From CAYMAZ01 sp964388575 (GTDB lineage: Bacteria > Bacteroidota > Bacteroidia > Bacteroidales > DTU049), in the NCBI GenBank assembly GCA_964388575.1, contig CAYMAZ010000006.1, positions 1 through 64,000 on the forward strand: a stretch of 64,000 nucleotides of DNA, given 5' to 3'. Every line of letters starts with the position of its first letter. The stretch's first letter is position 1. Below, one piece after another: positions 41,897 to 50,793 of this stretch. Made by a program: the position numbers and the translations under genes. The notes under the pieces are model-generated. The model made no database searches and was not told where the DNA came from. It was given only the letters and a program-made list of their open reading frames with translations.

Positions 41897-42685
41897 ATGA
41901 AGTATAACGGAATAATGGGAGCCATTGCAGGTGATATCATCGGCTCTATTTATGAATTCAACAATCACAGATCAACGGATTTCAATTTGTACGATCCTGA
42001 ATCTTTTCTCACAGATGACACTGTCTTAACAATTGCAGTTGCAGATGCGATCCTGAAAAGTTCTGATAATGGTCAAAGCCTGAAAGTTTGGGGAAGAAAA
42101 TACCCCAAATCAGGTTATGGCCTCAGATTTTGGAACTGGTTGCAGTCAGAACAAACAGAACCCTACAACAGTTGGGGCAACGGCTCGGCAATGAGGGTCA
42201 GTCCTGTTGGTTTTGCATACAATACACTGGATGAGATACTGTACAATGCAGAAAGGTCTGCAGTAGTTACTCACAATCATCCTGAAGGGATTAAAGGAGC
42301 ACAGGCAGTTGCTGCAGCAATATTTCTGGCACGAACAGGTCGTTCCAAACAGGATATCAGAGACTATATTGTGAAACAATTTTCCTATGATTTGAGCAGG
42401 ACCTGCGATGAAATCCGGCCCGTTTATCTGTTCAACGAAAGTTGTCAGGAAACAGTTCCTGAAGCGATCATCGCATTTCTTGAAAGCACTGATTTCGAAA
42501 ATGCAATCAGACTTGCTGTTTCTCTTGGCGGTGACTCTGATACTCTTGCATGTATCACAGGGGGCATCGCCATTGCTTTTTATAAATTCATGGATGATAA
42601 GTTATATGAATTTTTAAGAAACAAGCTTCCACAAGAAATGCTTGAAGTTATTAATGCTTTTGATAATAAGTTCCCTGCTGAATAA
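41897..42685 (+). CDS. ADP-ribosylglycohydrolase family protein
   Basis: The 262-aa protein belongs to the DraG/ARH family, which removes ADP-ribose from proteins, DNA or small molecules using two metal ions. The metal-site motifs FLTDDTVLT near 36-44 and LGGDSDTLACITGGIA near 211-226 are intact, as are GAIAGDIIGS near 8-17 and WGNGSAMRV near 93-101. No ADP-ribosyltransferase partner is nearby, so the substrate is unknown. It is expressed from its own promoter and is divergent from the AraC-family gene. Confidence 0.9.
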   Translation: MKYNGIMGAIAGDIIGSIYEFNNHRSTDFNLYDPESFLTDDTVLTIAVADAILKSSDNGQSLKVWGRKYPKSGYGLRFWNWLQSEQTEPYNSWGNGSAMRVSPVGFAYNTLDEILYNAERSAVVTHNHPEGIKGAQAVAAAIFLARTGRSKQDIRDYIVKQFSYDLSRTCDEIRPVYLFNESCQETVPEAIIAFLESTDFENAIRLAVSLGGDSDTLACITGGIAIAFYKFMDDKLYEFLRNKLPQEMLEVINAFDNKFPAE

Positions 42686-42774
42686 CATTTAAATCAACAG
42701 AAATTTTTACAACATTGATATTGTATCAATGAACTGAATTTAGTGTTACCTGCATCAGGCTTTCTTATTTTCAC

Positions 42775-42782
42775 TAAATTTG
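42775..42782 (+). promoter_or_regulatory. TAnnTTTG element (TAAATTTG) for lysS
   Basis: It lies 15 bases before ATG 42798. It overlaps the upstream start candidate at 42780, which is therefore rejected. Confidence 0.65.
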
Positions 42783-42797
42783 CAAAAATTTTTCACA

Positions 42798-44522
42798 ATG
42801 CAACAATTGAGTGAACAGGAGATCATCCGCAGAGAATCATTGCTGGTTTTGCAGCAGCTTGGAATCAATCCATTTCCTGCTGAAAGTTATGATGTGAATA
42901 TAACTGCAAAGCAAATCATAGAAGATTTTGAGAAAGACCCTCAGGCATTTCAGAATGTATCAATTGCGGGAAGAATCATGAGCAGGCGCATTATGGGAGC
43001 AGCATCATTTGCTGAAATCCAGGACAGCACCGGAAAAATTCAACTTTATGTTAAACGTGATGATATATGTGCAGGAGAAGACAAATCCCTGTACAATGAA
43101 GTTTTTAAGAAACATCTTGATATTGGAGATATCATCGGAGTTACTGGATTTGTTTTTATTACAAAGATGGGAGAGATATCCATTCATATCAGTTCACTGA
43201 AATTGTTGAGCAAAGCCCTTCGTCCGCTTCCCATCGTCAAGGAAAAAGATGGCGTTATTTATGATGCATTTACTGATCCTGAACAGAGGTATCGTATGCG
43301 ATATGTGGATCTGATTGTCAACGAACATGTGAAGGATACATTTAGAAAACGGACAAAAATCATTAATTCGCTTCGGAATTTTTTTAATGAGAAAGGTTAT
43401 CTTGAAGTAGAGACTCCCATATTACAAGCGATTCCGGGTGGGGCTGCAGCGCGTCCCTTTATTACGCATCACAATGCACTGAACATTCCACTTTATCTTC
43501 GGGTTGCAAATGAGTTGTACTTGAAAAGGCTTATTGTTGGTGGTTTTGATGGAGTTTATGAATTTGCAAAAGATTTTCGCAATGAGGGAATGGACAGAAC
43601 ACATAATCCGGAATTTACTGTGCTTGAAATCTATGTTGCCTATAAGGATTATAAGTGGATGATGGATTTTACAGAAGAAATGATTGAACGTGCGGCCCTT
43701 GATCTACACGGGAAAACTGAAGTTCAGCTTGGCGAAAATCTCATTGAGTTTAAAAGGCCTTTCAAAAGAGTGACCATGATTGATTCAATACAGGAATATA
43801 CCGGCATCGATATCAGTGGGATGGGAGAGGAGCAACTAAAACAAGTATGCAAAAAACTTCAAATCGAAATTGATGAGACAATGGGGAAAGGAAAACTCAT
43901 TGATGCAATCTTTGGCGAAAAATGTGAGCATCATTATATTCAGCCAACATTTATCATGGATTATCCTGTTGAAATGTCTCCATTATGTAAGAAACACAGA
44001 GATAATCCAGATTTAACTGAACGTTTTGAACTTATGGTCAATGGAAAAGAACTTGCGAATGCATACAGCGAGTTGAACGACCCAATCGATCAGCTTGAAC
44101 GGTTTCAGGAACAACTCAGATTGTCTGAAAAGGGAGATAATGAAGCCATGTTTATTGATCATGATTTTGTCCGTGCTCTTGAATTCGGAATGCCTCCAAC
44201 TTCCGGGATGGGCATTGGAATTGATCGACTGGTGATGTTTCTGACAAATCAGCAGTCAATACAGGAAGTTTTATTTTTCCCTCAGATGAGGCCAGAGAAG
44301 AGAATTCAACAGGCTTCAGGAGATGATTTACTCAGCCTTGGTGTTCCCAAAGAATATGTTCCCCTGTTGTTAAAATTGAATATTTCCAACGCAGAGGGAT
44401 TGAAGGACATCAATCCCAATAAATTGTTCAACGATCTTTGCGGATTACGTAAAAAGATGAAACTTGATATTCCGGCACCTGTACAAGCGAATGTAACAGA
44501 ATGGGTTGACAATTCAAAATAG
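42798..44522 (+). CDS. lysS: Lysyl-tRNA synthetase (class II)
   Basis: From MQQLSEQEII the 574-aa enzyme charges tRNA-Lys. An N-terminal OB-fold tRNA-binding domain is followed by the class II core: GGAAARPF in motif 1 context, motif 2 FRNEGMDRTHNPEFT, and motif 3 GMGIGIDRLVMFL. Bacterial LysRS is usually ~500 aa; here about 65 extra residues follow the core (LLSLGVPKEYVPLLLKLNIS, then GLKDINPNKLFNDLCGLRK). Such a tail occurs in Bacteroidota LysRS to my knowledge. Promoter and start are consistent. Confidence 0.96.
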   Translation: MQQLSEQEIIRRESLLVLQQLGINPFPAESYDVNITAKQIIEDFEKDPQAFQNVSIAGRIMSRRIMGAASFAEIQDSTGKIQLYVKRDDICAGEDKSLYNEVFKKHLDIGDIIGVTGFVFITKMGEISIHISSLKLLSKALRPLPIVKEKDGVIYDAFTDPEQRYRMRYVDLIVNEHVKDTFRKRTKIINSLRNFFNEKGYLEVETPILQAIPGGAAARPFITHHNALNIPLYLRVANELYLKRLIVGGFDGVYEFAKDFRNEGMDRTHNPEFTVLEIYVAYKDYKWMMDFTEEMIERAALDLHGKTEVQLGENLIEFKRPFKRVTMIDSIQEYTGIDISGMGEEQLKQVCKKLQIEIDETMGKGKLIDAIFGEKCEHHYIQPTFIMDYPVEMSPLCKKHRDNPDLTERFELMVNGKELANAYSELNDPIDQLERFQEQLRLSEKGDNEAMFIDHDFVRALEFGMPPTSGMGIGIDRLVMFLTNQQSIQEVLFFPQMRPEKRIQQASGDDLLSLGVPKEYVPLLLKLNISNAEGLKDINPNKLFNDLCGLRKKMKLDIPAPVQANVTEWVDNSK

Positions 44523-44666
44523 TAAAAAATGCATTCACAGTATATTAGTTTTCATTAAGATTTTGGCATTCGAAAATTATATCTGCTTTATAAATAAGAA
44601 CACTGTTTGATTTTCCTGTTCAAGAAGAATTGTTTTTTTATACATGCAATTATTCAAATAAAAATA

Positions 44667-44674
44667 TAACTTTG
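44667..44674 (+). promoter_or_regulatory. TAnnTTTG element (TAACTTTG) for inorganic pyrophosphatase
   Basis: It lies 65 bases before the ATG at 44740. The remaining bases of the 44523-44739 gap show nothing else. Confidence 0.55.
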
Positions 44675-44739
44675 CTGAACACACATTTCTTGATTGTGAC
44701 ACAAATTTTTATTTATTCTGAACTTTAAAAACTCTTTAT

Positions 44740-45402
44740 ATGGTAAAAATACCTATAGATCCGATCGGAAAACTTCTTGGATTAAGATATAAGGCACATC
44801 CATGGCATGGAATTGAAATCGGACCCGATGCCCCGAATGAATTGACTTGTTTCATTGAAATGGTGCCTATGGATACAGTGAAATACGAAATCGATAAGAG
44901 TACTGGTTATCTGACCATTGACCGGCCTCAGAAATTTTCCAGTATTCTTCCCGCACTCTATGGTTTTATCCCTCAGACATATTGCGGAAAAAGAGTCGGG
45001 GCTCTGAGTGCACGGGCTTTGGGAAATCCGGACATAAAGGGTGATGGAGATCCGCTTGATGTTTGTGTGCTGACAGAAAAGGATGTTGCTCACGGAGATG
45101 TTCTGGCAAGAGTAATTCCCATCGGTGGATTCAAAATGATTGATGGGAATCAGGCCGATGATAAGATCATTGCTGTTCTGAAAGATGATGCCATGTACTC
45201 TCATTTCAGAGATATCTCTGAAATTCCTGTGACTGTTGTGAACAGGCTGAAACATTATTTTCTTACCTACAAGGAAATGCCAGGAGAAATGGTTCAGCGA
45301 TGTGAAATTTCACATATTTACAACTCAGAAGAAGCTCACCAGCTCATCATGCTTGCTATTGATGATTACCGTGAATATATTGAGAAAATGATGTTTGAGT
45401 GA
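44740..45402 (+). CDS. ppa: Inorganic pyrophosphatase (soluble family I)
   Basis: The 220-aa enzyme hydrolyses pyrophosphate to drive biosynthesis. The family I signature DGDPLDVCVLTE (near 107-118) carries the metal-binding aspartates. The block DTVKYEIDKSTGYLTIDRP near 45-63, the YGFIPQTYCGKR region and the NQADDKIIAVLKDD block are present. At 220 aa it is longer than the E. coli enzyme (176 aa), like other Bacteroidota members with an N-terminal extension (KIPIDPIGKLLG). Confidence 0.94.
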   Translation: MVKIPIDPIGKLLGLRYKAHPWHGIEIGPDAPNELTCFIEMVPMDTVKYEIDKSTGYLTIDRPQKFSSILPALYGFIPQTYCGKRVGALSARALGNPDIKGDGDPLDVCVLTEKDVAHGDVLARVIPIGGFKMIDGNQADDKIIAVLKDDAMYSHFRDISEIPVTVVNRLKHYFLTYKEMPGEMVQRCEISHIYNSEEAHQLIMLAIDDYREYIEKMMFE

Positions 45403-45436
45403 AATTTGCTATCACAATACATTCATCCGTCTTAAT

Positions 45437-45835
45437 TTAAACTGAACCGATCAGTTCTTTTTTTCTGAAAACAATTGACTGACATGAAGCAATTTGTTCT
45501 CCAGAAGAATCTGTGATGGATACAGTATATGAAGCAATTTTACTATTGGATGATGTTTCGGTTGCCCATGCAAAAATTTCACCGGTTTTTACAGATTTAA
45601 TAAATGAAATATTTGAATTGATAACAACAGCAATATTTCCGTAAGCATTTGCAGCTGCAGCAACCGTGTAGTCTGCAAGTGTGAACAGAACCCCTCCCTG
45701 GAGTATATTTACTGCGTTCATGTGTTCATCTCTGATGTGAAGTTTTGCTTTCGCTTCTCCCGGTCGAATTTCTGTAAGCTTAATTCCCAGAAGTTTTGCA
45801 AATCGAACTTGTGATAAGAATTCCTGAATGTCCAT
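45437..45835 (-). CDS. PaaI-type hotdog-fold thioesterase
   Basis: The 132-aa protein has the hotdog fold: LTEIRPGEAKAKLHIRDEHM near 21-40, AVNILQGGVLFTLADYTVAA near 41-60 (central helix with the catalytic Asp/Gly), and the strand AVVINSNISFIKSVKTGEIF. It should hydrolyse an acyl-CoA or similar thioester. The substrate is unknown. It is 20 bases before (in transcription order after) the membrane protein gene at 45856, so possibly co-transcribed. Confidence 0.85.
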   Translation of the reverse strand: MDIQEFLSQVRFAKLLGIKLTEIRPGEAKAKLHIRDEHMNAVNILQGGVLFTLADYTVAAAANAYGNIAVVINSNISFIKSVKTGEIFAWATETSSNSKIASYTVSITDSSGEQIASCQSIVFRKKELIGSV

Positions 45836-45855
45836 AGATTATTTTTGTTTTATAA

Positions 45856-47124
45856 TTATTTCATGGGACCGGATAGAATCCTGAACAATTCATTCCAGTC
45901 CCAAATGCCGCCATACCAGCAGCCATCATATGAAAATATGAGTTTCATATTGTAGACAATGAGAATAATCATTATCAATACAGTTGCCTTCCCGATTTTT
46001 GTTTTAAATGTCAGTTTCTGAACATACATGCTGAACGGAAAACTGAGCAATGCAAAATACTCAGTAAATGGTCTGCTGCCGTATGAGCATCCGTATGTCC
46101 AGTCATGCCATGACGCAAATATGAGAGAAATAAGTATAAAGTACCCGCCCAGCAACAGGCTTTTCAATCGGGATTGACGATACAGATATATGATTCCTGC
46201 CAGAATAAATATGACTATTGGATTAAAAATGAATAATCCGTTATTTGTTGAAAACCATAATTCAGCTAACCTTGGTTTTAGGATATTTGTAAACCCCTCA
46301 CCTTCATATGAGTAGGCGACATAATTTCCTGTTGAGTATTTCCAGTATAGAAACTGAGGTATCATCACCAGAAATGCAACAGCAAGAATGACTGATAATG
46401 GCCTTGCATATACTTTGAAGTTATTGAGAGAGACCTTGTTGAAAAAGAAAAAAACAGGCAGAAAGATGATGTTAATCGGCCTGACCATTATAATCAGTCC
46501 GGTAATTATTCCAAAAAATAAAAGATTCATGAACTTTGTTTCTGGTTTTACAATAAAGGGTGATAAATACAGGAATGCTGAAAACAGAAAAAACGAATAA
46601 ATATGAGACATTCCTGTGTCAAATATTGCATAATACAATACATTAGTCCCGAAATAAATACATGTTAATGTCAGGATTGCTGTTTTTTTGTTCACATACC
46701 TGATCAGAAAAAAGTAGAGCAATATCAATCCCAGAAAGGAATAAACCACAGCTGAGATGTTGATGATTTTGTGATAGATGATTGAAAAACCATCATTTTC
46801 ATAGCCAAGGGTTTCTGACATCCAATGGCCGGTGATAAAAAATGGAAGTTGCATCAAAGCAACGCCGTAAGTGTATTTGGTTTTGATTATATCATCCTGA
46901 ATTGTAAAACCATTTCCAGTGAGCAGATCAATGTCTTGTGGCATCTGATTGCCGCTGAAATTATAGATACATAAAGCAGGCAGGTAAACATAATAACCGG
47001 CTTTATCAGCCCAAATTTCGCTATGATAATTGTATGTGCCTGACTTACTGTGCCTGTTAATAGTCAGAAACAAAATGAAGGCCAGGAATAACAATAATGA
47101 CAGGAACGAAAGAGTTCGTTTCAC
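45856..47124 (-). CDS. Polytopic membrane protein, glycosyltransferase-like
   Basis: The 422-aa protein has about ten transmembrane helices, among them LSFLSLLLFLAFILFLTI, YHKIINISAVVYSFLGLILL, LLFFGIITGLIIMVRPINII and FIFNPIVIFILAGIIYLY. An early loop (HSEIWADKAGYYVYLPALCI) has an acidic/aromatic pattern seen in GT-C-fold glycosyltransferases and in related DUF families. I cannot assign a donor or acceptor. It shares a direction with the thioesterase gene. Confidence 0.6.
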   Translation of the reverse strand: MKRTLSFLSLLLFLAFILFLTINRHSKSGTYNYHSEIWADKAGYYVYLPALCIYNFSGNQMPQDIDLLTGNGFTIQDDIIKTKYTYGVALMQLPFFITGHWMSETLGYENDGFSIIYHKIINISAVVYSFLGLILLYFFLIRYVNKKTAILTLTCIYFGTNVLYYAIFDTGMSHIYSFFLFSAFLYLSPFIVKPETKFMNLLFFGIITGLIIMVRPINIIFLPVFFFFNKVSLNNFKVYARPLSVILAVAFLVMIPQFLYWKYSTGNYVAYSYEGEGFTNILKPRLAELWFSTNNGLFIFNPIVIFILAGIIYLYRQSRLKSLLLGGYFILISLIFASWHDWTYGCSYGSRPFTEYFALLSFPFSMYVQKLTFKTKIGKATVLIMIILIVYNMKLIFSYDGCWYGGIWDWNELFRILSGPMK

Positions 47125-47171
47125 CGGAATGAATTTTCAGGATAAAGTGATGGCCGGAGCATCAAATGAAT

Positions 47172-47408
47172 TTAAAGTTCCCGGTGGGATCCGTCACAGA
47201 AAGGTGGTGTTTTGGTGAATTTACAACCGCACATATAATGCGTTCCCGATTTTTCAGCTTTAAAATTCACAGGTAAAAATCCTGATCCCTGATGTGAACC
47301 ATCGCAAAAAGGTTGGTTTTTACTTTGCCCGCATGAACACCAGTAATATTCTTTTCCTTCCTCTAAGTCGACCACAAAGGGCTCTTTTTGTGCAATTTTT
47401 GGTTTCAT
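47172..47408 (-). CDS. CDGSH iron-sulfur domain protein (two domains)
   Basis: The 78-aa protein holds two CDGSH [2Fe-2S] motifs: CSCGQSKNQPFCDGSH near 25-40 and CGCKFTKTPPFCDGSH near 60-75. Each binds a cluster by three cysteines and one histidine (C-x-C-x8-C-x3-H). The short two-motif form is common in bacteria. Proposed roles are in redox or iron sensing; none is proven here. Its own promoter element lies at 47442-47449. Confidence 0.93.
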   Translation of the reverse strand: MKPKIAQKEPFVVDLEEGKEYYWCSCGQSKNQPFCDGSHQGSGFLPVNFKAEKSGTHYMCGCKFTKTPPFCDGSHREL

Positions 47409-47441
47409 AGTGTCTTTTATTTGAGATTTGTATTAATACAT

Positions 47442-47449
47442 CAAAAATA
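47442..47449 (-). promoter_or_regulatory. TAnnTTTG element (TATTTTTG) for the CDGSH gene
   Basis: It lies 33 bases before the start codon at 47408 on the minus strand. Confidence 0.55.
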
Positions 47450-47482
47450 CACAAATTAAATCAATGTATTCATAATCCTTAT

Positions 47483-48040
47483 TCATGATTTGGATTTCAT
47501 GAGCTCAAAGATCTTAAAAGTTGTGTTCCAGTTTCTGATTGTCATGTTTTGATATATGGGTAAAGTTATAATCTTGTTCAGATAGCTTTGACCTGCCCTT
47601 TCGATGACTCGTGACAAATAAATGACATTTTTTCCCGGATAAATATGATCTACCCCCTCTCTCAGTTTGATTTGAGATATTGCTTCATGAGAACTGAGAG
47701 GCTCTTTAAGAAAAATAATGTCATATTTGTAAAGATGAGGCTCCTCACCATAACCGTCAGGGATTTCAGTGATTACAGAATCAAATTCTTCCTGATGAAG
47801 CAATACAATTTTTGAATTATAATTAAATGATTTTGACAATTCATTCTCAATCGTTTTCAGAATAAGATTTTTGCTTTGTAATTCACTTGAAAAGATCACA
47901 TTCCCACTTTGAATATATGTTGTCACTTCAGATAGCCCCACTTTTTCAAAGCATTTTTTCAAATCAGTCATTTTAATAATGTTTTTTCCTCCTACATTTA
48001 TGCTTCTCAATAATGCAAGATATTTGTGGGTTTTGATCAT
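47483..48040 (-). CDS. DUF1697 domain-containing protein
   Basis: The 185-aa product begins YLALLRSINVGGKNIIKMTD and continues TYIQSGNVIFSS and DIIFLKEPLSSHEAI, the pattern of the DUF1697 family. No biochemical role is established. It stands alone between the CDGSH gene and clpB. Confidence 0.9.
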   Translation of the reverse strand: MIKTHKYLALLRSINVGGKNIIKMTDLKKCFEKVGLSEVTTYIQSGNVIFSSELQSKNLILKTIENELSKSFNYNSKIVLLHQEEFDSVITEIPDGYGEEPHLYKYDIIFLKEPLSSHEAISQIKLREGVDHIYPGKNVIYLSRVIERAGQSYLNKIITLPIYQNMTIRNWNTTFKIFELMKSKS

Positions 48041-48077
48041 GGATCGTGTTTGTGAATGAATTCAGAATTTAAAACAA

Positions 48078-50663
48078 CTAAATAAAAACATATTTACCAT
48101 CAATGACATCCAGTGTTATGGGTTTTTCTTTAATAATTCTTCCTGCAAGGATTTGTTTTGAAAGTTCATTAAGAACTTTGAGTTGAATAAGCCTTTTAAG
48201 GGGCCTGGCTCCAAGCAGAGGGTCATATCCTGCTTCAGCAATTTCATTTATGGCCTCCTCTGTTGGTTTCAGGATGATATTGTTTTTGTTAAGCATTGTC
48301 TGTAAAAGTTCAAACTGAAGTTGTACCACTTCCCGGATTTCATTTCTGCTAAGAGGTTTGAACATGATCACTTCGTCGATACGGTTCAGAAACTCAGGTC
48401 TCAATGTTTTCCTGAGAAGATCAAACAGTTCCTGTCTTGTTTGTCGTATGATTTGTGCACCTTTTTCGTCTGTAAAGTTTTCAAAATTTTCCTGAATGAT
48501 GTGTGAACCGAGATTTGATGTCATAATGATGATGGTGTTTTTAAAATTCACCATTCTTCCTTTATTGTCAGTCAGACGACCATCATCAAGTATCTGCAGG
48601 AGGATGTTAAAAACATCAGGATGTGCTTTTTCAAACTCATCAAACAAGACAACACTGTAAGGTTTCCTTCTTACAGCTTCTGAAAGCTGACCGCTTTCAT
48701 CATATCCGACATAGCCCGGAGGAGCACCGATCAGTCTTGAAACAGAATGGCGCTCCTGATATTCGGACATATCAATCCGTACAATGTTGTTCTCATCGTT
48801 GAACAGAAGTTCAGCAAGTGCTTTAGCAAGTTCAGTTTTTCCTATTCCTGTTGTGCCGAGAAAGATGAAAGAACCAATAGGACGTTTCGGATCCTGAAGT
48901 CCAGCACGGTTTCTTCTGATGGCATCCGAAACTGCAGCCAGTGCGGCATCTTGTCCAACAACACGTTTGTGCAATTCAACTTCAAGATGTAACAGTTTTT
49001 CACGCTCACTTTGCATCATCCGTGAAACAGGAATTCCTGTCCATCTTGATACAATTTCAGCAATTTGATCCGCATCAATTTCTTCAGTAATTAATGGAGT
49101 TTCAGCCTGAAGAATTTTTAGTTTTTCAGTAAATTCCTCTAAATTTTTCTGTGCTTCGATGATTTTGCCATATCTGATTTCTGCAACTTTGCCATAATCT
49201 CCCTCACGTTCTGCTTTTTCCGCTTCAAATTTAAATTCTTCAATCAGTCTTTTACTTTCCTGAATTCCATCTACAATGTCCTTTTCCGTTTGCCACTTCG
49301 CTTTGAGTTTGTTCCGTTCTTCTGATAAGGATGCAATATCATTGTTCAGGAGTTCAAGTTTTTCTGTATCCTGTTCCCGTTTGATGGCTTCGCGCTCAAT
49401 TTCAAGCTGTCTGATCTTTCGTTCAAGTTCATCAAGTTCTTCAGGAAGAGAGTTGATTTCAAGTCTGAGCTTTGCAGCTGCTTCATCTATCAGGTCAATG
49501 GCTTTGTCAGGAAGAAAGCGGTCTGTAATATATCTTGTTGACAGTTCAACAGCCGCAAGAATTGCCTCGTCTCGAATCCGAACCTGATGATGTGTTTCAT
49601 AACGTTCTTTCAATCCGCGGAGGATTGAAATTGCTGAAGCTTCGTCAGGCTCGTTCACCATGACAATCTGAAAACGCCTTTCAAGTGCTTTATCCTTCTC
49701 AAAATATTTTTGATATTCTTTGAGTGTAGTTGCACCTATGGCACGTAATTCTCCTCTTGAAAGGGGCGGTTTTAAGATATTCGCTGCATCCATTGCACCT
49801 TCTGAAGCACCTGCTCCAACCAGAGTGTGAATTTCATCAATAAATAAAATGACCTCTCCATCAGAATCAACAACTTCTTTTATGACACTTTTCAGTCGTT
49901 CTTCAAATTCCCCTTTGTATTTTGCGCCAGCAATCAGTGCTCCCATATCAAGAGAATAAATCTGTTTGGACTTTAGATTCTCAGGGATGTCACCTTTGAT
50001 GATCCTGTGAGCAAGGCCTTCAGCAATGGCTGTTTTTCCAACTCCCGGCTCACCAATAAGTATGGGATTATTTTTAGTCCTTCTGGATAAAATCTGCAAA
50101 ATACGCCTGATTTCTTCATCACGGCCAATAACTGGGTCAAGTTTGCCTTTTTTGGCAAGCTCGTTCAGGTTATTTGCAAAACGGTTAAGTGCATTGAAAG
50201 TGTTTTCAGCATTTGGGTGATCAACTTTTTTACCTTTTCTGAGTTCAGCAATGGATTCAGACAATTGATGTTCCTTAAGCCCTGAATCTTTCAGGATTTT
50301 ACTGATTTCTCCATTGCTTTTCAGCAATCCCGTAAGCAGATGTTCAACGGAAACATAATCATCACCCATTTCTTTCATTGTTGCCAACGCCTTTTGAACG
50401 ACTGTGTTTGCAGATGATGAAAGATATTGCTGCCCTCCTTCAACTTTGGGATAACGTTCAAGTATCCTGTCCACAACAGATTGAACAACACTTATGCTGA
50501 TATTTGATTTATTCAGAAGATATGGCGTAATATCAGAATCATTTAATAGGATTGATTTCATTATGTGAACATCTTCCACAGCCTGATGGGAAAGTTCAAT
50601 GGCCAGTTGGACTGCTCCTTCAATGAGTTCTCTTGACTTTACAGTGAAATTGTTGAAATTCAT
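48078..50663 (-). CDS. clpB: ATP-dependent chaperone ClpB
   Basis: From MNFNNFTVKSRELIEGAVQL the ~861-aa protein is the disaggregase that works with DnaK to rescue aggregated proteins. The N-terminal repeat domain, AAA1 (Walker A GEPGVGKT near 200, GAGASEGAMDAANILKPPLS), the coiled-coil middle domain and AAA2 (GTTGIGKT, LIGAPPGYVGYDESGQLSEA) are all present. The frame extends upstream to 50711, but the later ATG gives the usual N-terminus. No ClpP-binding loop is expected, as ClpB has none. No TAnnTTTG element was found upstream. Confidence 0.96.
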   Translation of the reverse strand: MNFNNFTVKSRELIEGAVQLAIELSHQAVEDVHIMKSILLNDSDITPYLLNKSNISISVVQSVVDRILERYPKVEGGQQYLSSSANTVVQKALATMKEMGDDYVSVEHLLTGLLKSNGEISKILKDSGLKEHQLSESIAELRKGKKVDHPNAENTFNALNRFANNLNELAKKGKLDPVIGRDEEIRRILQILSRRTKNNPILIGEPGVGKTAIAEGLAHRIIKGDIPENLKSKQIYSLDMGALIAGAKYKGEFEERLKSVIKEVVDSDGEVILFIDEIHTLVGAGASEGAMDAANILKPPLSRGELRAIGATTLKEYQKYFEKDKALERRFQIVMVNEPDEASAISILRGLKERYETHHQVRIRDEAILAAVELSTRYITDRFLPDKAIDLIDEAAAKLRLEINSLPEELDELERKIRQLEIEREAIKREQDTEKLELLNNDIASLSEERNKLKAKWQTEKDIVDGIQESKRLIEEFKFEAEKAEREGDYGKVAEIRYGKIIEAQKNLEEFTEKLKILQAETPLITEEIDADQIAEIVSRWTGIPVSRMMQSEREKLLHLEVELHKRVVGQDAALAAVSDAIRRNRAGLQDPKRPIGSFIFLGTTGIGKTELAKALAELLFNDENNIVRIDMSEYQERHSVSRLIGAPPGYVGYDESGQLSEAVRRKPYSVVLFDEFEKAHPDVFNILLQILDDGRLTDNKGRMVNFKNTIIIMTSNLGSHIIQENFENFTDEKGAQIIRQTRQELFDLLRKTLRPEFLNRIDEVIMFKPLSRNEIREVVQLQFELLQTMLNKNNIILKPTEEAINEIAEAGYDPLLGARPLKRLIQLKVLNELSKQILAGRIIKEKPITLDVIDGKYVFI

Positions 50664-50793
50664 GATCGTATATTTTGAAATAGTGCTCATTTGCATCAAA
50701 CCTGCTTCCAAAAGGAATCTATCATAAGGATTAAGACATTTTGTCAGTTTATTGCGTTGAAAGACAGATAATTAATGAATAAATGACAGTCGG

